Of a stretch of DNA of 25,657 nt, positions 19,314-25,657 are shown one piece after another; positions within the stretch are counted from its first letter, which is position 1, and each line of letters begins with the position of its first letter. Below the pieces are notes generated by a model. That model worked only from the letters and a program-made list of their open reading frames with translations, had not been told where the DNA came from and searched no databases. The translations under genes and the position numbers were made by a program. Source of the DNA: Larix sibirica (taxonomy: Eukaryota > Streptophyta > Pinopsida > Pinales > Pinaceae); contig NWUY0300009546.1 of assembly GCA_004151065.3 (NCBI GenBank), forward strand, positions 11,539 to 37,195, given 5' to 3'.

Positions 19314-21105
19314 TCAGATATCAAAGAATGAGATAATCTGAGAATTCACAACAGTGACCCCTTGAAATTCTTCCAAATGAAGAGCACCTTGATGCAACAA
19401 CAGCCCCTGTTTGGACAGAGAATCAACTGCCTCATTGAATTCATGCAAGATGTGTTGGAAAGAGATGAAATGGAAAGTTTCACAAATTGACAACAACTTC
19501 TCCACCAAATACAGCAGCCCAACATGGGAAACTTCAACTATGCCCTTGAGGCAATTTACCACCAGTTTCGAATCACCCAAAATCTGCACCCTTAGAATCC
19601 CCTTCCTGAAGACCACTTTCAGCAGGTAAAAAAGGGCTTTGAATTTTTCCCGATTGATCATCATAGGTATCATACCCCCATACCCTTTATTATAGTGCTT
19701 CTTGTCCAAAAAAAATAAGAACCCAAATCCACTGACCTTGTTCCAATCCTGACTTTCCCCATCGAAAAAATCCCAAGGCCTGCTTTCATTTACAATAGGG
19801 GGATCCATAATCCTCATTGATTTAGACACAATCTCTGGTTTGTAGAATGAAAACAGAGCAACCGATTGAGATACCACCTGCAAAGAGGATATAGGATTGT
19901 CCCTGAAAGTAACATCATTCCTTGCTATCCATATCCCCTAAGAAACGATCATGGGTAGAGCTATGAATGCTGCAACCTCCTTTGTCTGGAAAAAAAAACC
20001 TTAAAACACAGTTCTACTGATGAGCCGTCCCACCTAACTGGGAAACCAAATTTCCTACCCACTTCCAACCAAACTTCCTTTGCATAATCACAAACCATGA
20101 AAAGATGGTAGACCGACTTGTCACACACCCTGTAGAGAGGACAAACCCTGTTCCCTTGAAAGTTGAAACATTGTAGTTGATCCCAGGTCAAAACTCTATT
20201 ATTTAACATAAGCCAGAAAAGGAGAACACTTTTAGGACGCACTCTAATTTTCTAAATTCCCTTCCACCACCACCTGCTCCGCTACACAACAGAACATAAA
20301 GATTCATAACCCAATTTTGCATAGTACAAACCTCCTTTGTAATTATAGCTCTAACAAAGATCCTCCTCCCCCCTCCTGATGCGGATATGACCCTTTTCCA
20401 GAGCATCAACTAAAGAGTCCCAACCGTTCTTCTAGGACCCCAACAAACCAAGCTCCTCTGCTGAGATCCAAGCCTGCTTCCAAACGTCAGTTCCATCTAA
20501 CTTAGCATCTCTATTCAAAGTGGCTATACCCCAGCTCTGAAGATGTTCAATGAGCCCTGTCGACATATGACTCTCATTTGAAAGACCCAAAATGGAATCA
20601 CACCCCAACCTTATCGATCTGACATTCCCAACCTTCCATGCCAAATGGTGCCCAATAAATGAGAAGGCGTTAGTTAGAGCTCTCCACTGATTGGAACTCT
20701 TGATGACTGATTTAATCCACCACCGAATCTAATCCACCATTGAATCTAATCCACCACATAATCCAAAGCAATACATTTGGCCACCAAAATCCATTTCCAC
20801 ATGCTTTCCTTCTTCAAGAAATTCCATAATGAGTTTGCAGCCAGGGCCTTGTTGAATACAAAGATGTTTTTAAGTCCCCAACCCCCCATACGTTTAGGAG
20901 CAGTTATAACCTTCCAACTGACTAGATGAAAGGTCTTGCCTTCCTTGTTATTCCTCCAAAGAAAGTTAAAACAGAGCTTCCTAATAACAATTAAAGTCCC
21001 CACATGAATCTTTGCCAACAGATGTCAATAAACAAGAATAACCTCTAAGACCGACTTGACAAGGACCAGTCGCCCTCCCCTGAACAACCAGCGGTTACAC
21101 TATAA
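19314..21105 (-). pseudogene. LINE ORF2 C-terminus: RT tail, zf-RVT, RNase H
   Basis: On the minus strand it starts at CNRWLFRGGRLVLVKSVLE and goes on through LCFNFLWRNNKEGK, PKRMGGWGLKN (to 20746), then after a frame change WKVGNVRSIRLGCDSILG (20644 on). The zf-RVT is at about 20242-20060: LLFWLMLNNRVLTWDQL, CPLYRVCDKSVYHLF and VCDYAKEVW. One expected Cys of the CPLC motif is Tyr here. RNase H is open at 19883-19314, with Asp in FFDGES (residue 41 of that frame), Glu in NREKFKALF (79), Asp in ILGDSKLVV (104) and Asp in EAVDSLSKQG (154), so all four acidic positions are kept. A stop at 21025-21027 replaces an expected Trp (VYW), and a 17-bp triple repeat at 20713-20763 lies at a frame change. 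Confidence 0.85.
20713..20763. repeat. 17-bp triple tandem repeat inside LINE relic
   Basis: TAATCCACC followed by an AATC-containing spacer starts at 20713, 20730 and 20747, a strict 17-base period. The array sits exactly where the LINE relic changes reading frame. One extra 17-bp unit would account for the frame offset. Confidence 0.85.
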
Positions 21106-21214
21106 GTTGTAAAGTGTTTATTTTTTTATAGTGGTTTAAAATTTATATCTAATTTTAAATGTTTAAAATGATTTGTTTATATAAGTAAATATGATTCATA
21201 AATTTTGTGTTTTA

Positions 21215-21720
21215 GTTTACTCGTGGTGTTTAAGGATTTTGGTTCTTTCATTCAAGGTTTTAATCTAGTTAAAATTTTATAATTTAATTATGGATGATAC
21301 TATTTATATTGGACTAATTTGATTAAACATGACTATGTTTACCTAAGTGGTGTCCAATGTCTAATTTGTTTTAATCTTGTGCTTTGGTTCATTGATGTTT
21401 AGGGGAGACATTGGTCATATCGTTCAAGGCTCTAATCTTATAGAGGGTTCTATGATTTAATCGTAGCCTCGGTTAGGGATGATGCCACTTGTAATTGACC
21501 AATTTGATCAAACATGACTATGTTTACTTAGATGGTACCCGGTGCCCAAATTTTTTAGATCTCGTGCTTTGGTTCATTAGTGTTTAGTGGGGACTTTGGT
21601 CCTCTTGTCCAAAGTTCCAATCTCGTCTCAGATCAATGATCAATGATTTGACCACAACCTTGAATAGAAATTATGCCACTTGCAATTGACTAGTTTAATC
21701 AAACATAACCTTGTTACATG
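21215..21720. repeat. ~185-bp tandem repeat, three diverged copies
   Basis: Matching landmarks recur: TTCAAGG..TAATC at 21251 and 21423, with a changed copy (TCCAAAGTTCCAATC) at 21608; AACATGACTATGTTTAC at 21326 and 21511, with a changed copy at 21702; GTGCTTTGGTTCATT at 21379 and 21562. The spacing is 172-191 bases. The copies differ a good deal, so this is old. It lies about 90 bases from the 5' end of the LINE insertion. No open frame spans it. Confidence 0.8.
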
Positions 21721-23130
21721 TTTCTAAAAATTAGCATTTTGATGAGTGTACAAAAAGTCCCCACTTTTATTATTTAACAAATTAGATGTTAATACAATAA
21801 ATATTTTTTCTTCTTTACAATTGTATGAAGAGGTATATTAAGATGTGAATGTAGAGGTATATTAAGATTTGAAGGAGGATGTTACAAGCTTTTTTTTAAG
21901 AAAAAATGGATAAAATGTGTTTTCACAAATTAAATGTCAAACATTCTTCATTTATTAAAATGGAAAATTATATTATATTGTATAATTAACATCATATTTT
22001 ATCTAACTTCATAATAATAACTATTTTATTTTTTATTTAACAAAATATGTTATGAAAATACACTAATTCACTAATATAATTATTTTATTTTATTTTTCTT
22101 AGGAATTTTTTTTAGTACTTTTCCGTGATATATAAATGGTGAACTAGGCAAATCACCAACTTTAATTATGTAATCTAACATCGAACATATCATATCAAAA
22201 TAGTCAAACCTGTAACTTTTCTAATTTAAAAATAAAATAAGATCTTATATCTAACTCATAATAACTTAAGTTAACCCTCAACCCTCAAGACTATACCAAC
22301 TTGAACTAACCCTTAATATTTTTATTAACAAAATATTTACCTCATAATAATAAATTAATCCCAATAATATAATAACATTTATTTTATAATTAAAAACGTG
22401 AATACAAATCAATCCATATTTTTGGGCATCTAGAATCTCTTACATCCAATATTATTATATTATATGAATGATGTAAGCAAGCATGCTACATAAACACCAA
22501 GAAACATAAACAATTTAATATGCTACTTAAGTTGACTTGAGAATCATGGATTTGGAACAAGGTGGCATGCAAAATTGAATATCATTGCATGGTGGACCTA
22601 CCAAACCAAGGTTCTTCTGGCCAAAAATCATGTGGAGGTCATCATTTTCCTTAATCGTATAAAGTGACTTAAAACAAATCTAAAGCTAAACCCACTAATC
22701 TATCTTCAAATAAAAGGCATATCATATCATGTTGGGACTCTTTCTTTAAATTAATTCCAGGTGGATAATTTAGTCCCCAAGATTCCCCTCTCTTTGCCCT
22801 TTAAATGCAACCATACTCCTCTAGTAGTTGCCTAACTACCTTGGACCCACCATGCCCATGGGGGCCTATTTTATAGTTGCATGAGTGCACATGAAGTCAA
22901 AGCTCAAGAAATTAGATTCTCACCTCATTGGACAAGGATGGATGGAATCTACAATGATCAAGACCTTAACAACCTTAACAAGTCTAATGTCTCTTTTTTA
23001 AAGTAGTTACTAGAAAGGCCAAGTACACCAACTTTCCAACAACCTCTTGGCTTCAGTGTAACTAGTACCAAACTAGAGTTAGTGTCACTTTCCTAATATC
23101 TGATATTCTTTTAAACACTAAAGGGGACTA
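21721..23130. other. AT-rich spacer
   Basis: No gene found. On the minus strand, 22310-22240 holds GTTAGTTCAAGTTGGTATAG, then GAGGGTTGAGGGTT, then GAGTTAGATATAAGATC. This looks like a decayed SINE head, and its GAGGGTTGAGGGTT resembles the start of the SINE at 18564. The part 22440-23130 is less AT-rich but shows no motif or frame. Confidence 0.45.
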
Positions 23131-23149
23131 GGTATGTGATCCATAGCCT

Positions 23150-23787
23150 CAAAGTTACTTGTAACGAAATTGCCCCTAGTTTCCATCCATTTCCTTAAAG
23201 TGATCCTTTTTTCCTATGTTTCTATCCATATCCTTAAAGTGATTTTTTTTAATGTAACTATGTCTAGAAAACTTATAGACACTGTATCATGGTCAACATG
23301 TGTAAACAAAATAAATGTTGGTGTAACACAAAAAAAATACATTAAGTATCAAATCATGGAGACCATTAACTTAGTAATTTGAGTTTGAGATTTCTTACTC
23401 GTAAATCACAATACTCAACCACTCGAACTAACAAACTAAGTTAAAAAAAATTCTCCTAAAATGATATTTATAACCTCTAAAGAAATTGTCTTTGTGTCCA
23501 ATACATGACACGAAAGTTATCCCTAAAATGACATTACCCTGAGGTCTAACCCATGGCCCTAAAGTGATCATTTTGACAATTGCCTTGGGTTCAATCCATG
23601 CCCCCAGGGTGTCCATTACCACAATTGCCCTTAAGTTCAATTCATGGCCCCAAAGTGACCCTTACAACATATGCACTTGGCTATGATCTTTGACCCCAAA
23701 GTAACCCTTACTACCCATAACAACATTGCTTTAGTTTATGATTTATGGCACCAAATTAGTCTTACAAGCCCCAACAAAATTGTCTTC

Positions 23788-23793
<6 letters not shown>
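23150..23793. repeat. ~46-bp minisatellite, interrupted
   Basis: Units resemble CATGGCCCTAAAGTGACC followed by a TTACAACAATTGCC-like half and TTCAATC. Landmarks in the main block lie at 23505, 23553, 23598, 23644, 23691 and 23745 (spacing about 45-55). Two earlier units near 23187 and 23226 share CCTTAAAGTGAT. Between them, 23256-23440 is unrelated sequence that includes a SINE-like head on the minus strand (A-box-like at 23414-23430), so an older array may have been split by an insertion. Confidence 0.7.

Positions 23794-23827
<34 letters not shown>
23794..23827. repeat. A34 homopolymer
   Basis: Thirty-four consecutive A bases directly after the minisatellite. It could be the tail of a retroposed unit on the plus strand, but no target duplication flanks it. 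The length may be unreliable in sequencing. Confidence 0.85.
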
Positions 23828-23829
<2 letters not shown>

Positions 23830-24525
23830 AGTATTGTTGTGGAGTGAAATCCTAAAATTAGGATATCCCATATTAAGATAACATATAACATTGTATAGAT
23901 AACAATCATGATAGTGAGTATGGTGAAAAGCTTGCGGTGATGACTATGGATTTTCATATAACACATACTATTAGAAAAATGGAAGTAGACCAAACCTTCG
24001 TGCTATTTCAAGGGTTTCAACAACAATTCCTTTATGAATTATTTTTCATCTGTGTATGCAAAGCATTGATGTGCAATGAAAGACGATTGATATCGCAAGG
24101 ATGGAAAAAAGCTTTGTTGCTCTTGAGTTCATCCCCCGTTGTTGCCCTAGAAATGTAGTGATGGTTCGTATTGTGAGGGAATTCATATTTTCAACATGGA
24201 TTTGTATTGTTTCAATTTGAGGTAATGAGATTTTGGTAATAGTAAATCATAAAAATTCAAAATCGTAAAATGTTTAACCTTTTTTAAAACCAACATAGAT
24301 CCATCTTAAACCCGGATCTATCAAGCACCGAGAGGGATCCAATTTCTTGAGGTGTAAATTTTTTTAGGATCTATTNCTCACCCTGAGGGAGTGGCTCTTT
24401 GTTTCTTTTACTAGTGGGTGTGTAGAGGATGATCTACCTATGGAAAGATCTGGCCACAAGAACGGGTGCATGGAGGATGGTTAGTTGGCAATTGTTGCTC
24501 GCGGGTCTGACAGAGCGAAGATTAT
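23828..24525. other. Unassigned spacer
   Basis: Contains a 73-codon plus frame at 23937-24158 with no recognisable domain, and a near-palindrome TCCTAAAATTAGGA near 23850. One N at 24376. No gene can be supported. Confidence 0.4.
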
Positions 24526-24687
24526 CCTGCTCTGGAAATTGTGGGGGTCGGATTTTTTGGTGAATACTCTTCTCTGAAAGATGTGGGACTTGGGTCCTAC
24601 GAATACCCTGCACTAGAAGGTGTGTAACCTGGGATATTTGGTGAATACCTTGTTCTGGAATGTGTGGAATTTAGATCTCTTGTCGGG
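24526..24687 (+). repeat. 14-codon coding-like tandem repeat
   Basis: Units at 24526-24567, 24568-24606, 24607-24648 and a partial one from 24649 (42, 39 and 42 bases). In one plus frame they read PALEIVGVGFFGEY, SSLKDVGLGSYEY, then PALEGV, a stop, PGIFGEY, then LVLECVEF. Unit lengths that are multiples of three point to selection as protein in the past. Confidence 0.75.
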
Positions 24688-25201
24688 CTTCTCCTTTCTT
24701 GTATTGAGAATGAAGGCCGAGGGGGATTGGGCTGACAAATTGCAAGAGTTGTAGGAAGAAATTTGGGATGCTAGAGTCGACATTAGGGACATTTGATCCA
24801 ATTTATGCTGGATGAACTCACATTTGAAGGGATTATTGGAAGCAGTTAGTTAGAACACTGCTCACACAAATGGTTTGGGCCAACATTTGGATGAGATTGA
24901 GGGAAACATGAGAGTCCATGAAGTGCAATTTTCTGATTTAGATCATCGCCGGGATGTTGTTGAAGGTAATATCAGGGCTTATGGAGCACATGTGGACACA
25001 ATCATGGCTACCCTAGATCATCATGAGGAGTTGTTGATTGCAAAATACTCCAAGATTACTGACCAAGCTGAAATACAGGGCAATGAAGACATTTCTATCC
25101 AACAACATGTTCATGATGTTATCAACATTTCCAGCTCAAAGGAGCATGTATGCGACAATGAAGAAGTTCAGGTCATATATAATGGTCACAACACCACCTA
25201 G
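24688..25201 (+). pseudogene. Degenerate coiled-coil-like coding relic
   Basis: After the 14-codon repeats a shifted frame continues, with stops near 24751, 24792 and 24854, through ADKLQEL, EEIWDARVDIRDI and WMNSHLKGLLEAV to an open stretch from 24855 to the stop at 25199-25201. That stretch is hydrophilic and probably helical, with a loose internal repeat: LDEIEGNMRVHEVQFSD, then VVEGNIRAYGAHVDTIMAT, then LDHHEELL. It ends in an acidic, asparagine-rich tail. I do not recognise the family. It could be a gag-like protein of an LTR element or a decayed host gene. It is not functional as it stands. Confidence 0.5.
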
Positions 25202-25657
25202 TTATTTCTATTTTTTACAGATTTATCCTAACAATTAAGAACATGAAAGATCGTTTACAATATCATAATCATTACAAATTTTATGGAGAGAGAGAGAGAG
25301 AGAGAGAGATTAAATAATTTGATACCAATGCTCTAGAGCGCTTAAATTAAATCAGTATATATGTATATATTGTAAAAAGAGGTCAATTAAGTTTAGTGTG
25401 AGTGGTTGTGGGATGAGTTGTTATCCTCCCCACACAAGTTCTAATCCCTTAAATGATATGTTTTTTTTAATACAATTTTGTTTGGAAATATTCTCATATC
25501 TCACTAATAGAATGTTGAAAAATCCACCAATCCACTTATTAATTGTGGATATATTATTATGTCGATGACATATTGTTTTCATTTTCCGCATATTAATCTA
25601 AAAGTAAAGGTTTCAAATTTTTCATTGTGCAAAGTTTTGCAAAGTTTAAGTTACCTC
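25202..25657. other. AT-rich end with (GA)12 and SINE-like head
   Basis: A (GA)12 microsatellite lies at 25286-25309. At 25394-25408 TAGTGTGAGTGGTTG resembles an A box, and GTTCTAATCCC at 25438-25448 is a B box with one mismatch, about 30 bases apart, followed by a T run at 25461-25468. This could be another SINE head; no target duplication was seen. No gene. Confidence 0.5.

Larger units (their letters stand above)
19109..21124 (-). mobile_element. 5'-truncated LINE with 13-bp target-site duplication
   Basis: The element occupies 19122-21111 and is read on the minus strand. It is flanked by a perfect direct repeat, AAGTGTTTATTTT, at 19109-19121 and 21112-21124. Its 3' end is a nine-base A run on the minus strand (T run 19123-19131). 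The 5' end is truncated inside the reverse transcriptase, so it holds the RT tail, zf-RVT and RNase H only. Truncation, A-tail and target duplication together are a textbook product of target-primed reverse transcription. Confidence 0.92.

Noticed and set aside
13395-21111. The plus-strand LINE (ending near 14162) and the minus-strand LINE (starting at 21111) could be two halves of one element split by inversion.
   Set aside because: Both contain the same GGRLVL.KS.LE block, with different residues, so they overlap. The second one also has its own target-site duplication and A-tail. They are separate insertions.
23428-23640. Minus-strand repeat protein (RAIV.MDTLG.W-like repeats).
   Set aside because: The repeats come from the ~46-bp minisatellite, whose period is not a steady multiple of three.
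25286-25309. GA run as a GAGA-type regulatory element.
   Set aside because: No gene nearby. A plain microsatellite is the simpler reading.

Overview
The window looks like nuclear DNA of a vascular plant. The evidence is one intact plant-specific OVATE-family gene, plant L1-type LINE remains (gag-like ORF1 with DUF4283 and zinc knuckle, ORF2 with endonuclease, reverse transcriptase, zf-RVT and RNase H), eukaryotic tRNA genes, a tRNA-type SINE, and AT-rich, repeat-filled spacers. The style of the LINE ORF1 suggests a gymnosperm to me, but the sequence alone does not prove that. There are no bacterial-style operons, CRISPR arrays or phage modules. Single unresolved bases (N) occur at 18112 and 24376.

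Layout. 1-2500: an imperfect hairpin (186-340), then a minus-strand LINE ORF1 relic (about 420-1500). 2505-3840: the 3' part of a second minus-strand LINE (zf-RVT plus RNase H, A-tail). 3840-8060: mostly unassigned AT-rich DNA, with a 102-bp tandem duplication and a possible copia-like LTR end with primer-binding site near 6628. 8060-9410: a pol III cluster holding a SINE-like head, a tRNA-Ser(AGA) relic, an intact-looking tRNA-Thr(AGT), and a tRNA-Ser(TGA) cut by a 26-bp deletion. The lost 3' end of that tRNA-Ser survives in the second copy of a 300-bp tandem duplication. 9870-14162: the longest LINE relic (plus strand; ORF1, endonuclease, RT), which lacks its own 3' third. 15265-16947: the only intact host protein gene, a long OVATE family protein on the minus strand. 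18550-18823: a SINE with a perfect 14-bp target-site duplication. 19109-21124: a 5'-truncated LINE with A-tail and a perfect 13-bp target-site duplication. 21215-21720: three diverged copies of a ~185-bp tandem repeat. 23150-23830: a ~46-bp minisatellite ending at an A34 run. 24526-25201: a degenerate repeat and coiled-coil coding relic. The end is AT-rich with a (GA)12 microsatellite.

How it fits together. Apart from the OVATE gene and the tRNA-Thr, nearly all recognisable coding sequence is dead retroelement. The relics carry many in-frame stops at expected tryptophan codons. Local tandem duplications (17 to 300 bp) recur through the whole window, some inside the relics. I found no convincing new multi-gene system. 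The most unusual items are the severed tRNA-Ser, the SINE with its clean insertion signature, and the unusually long OVATE protein with a possible upstream ORF.
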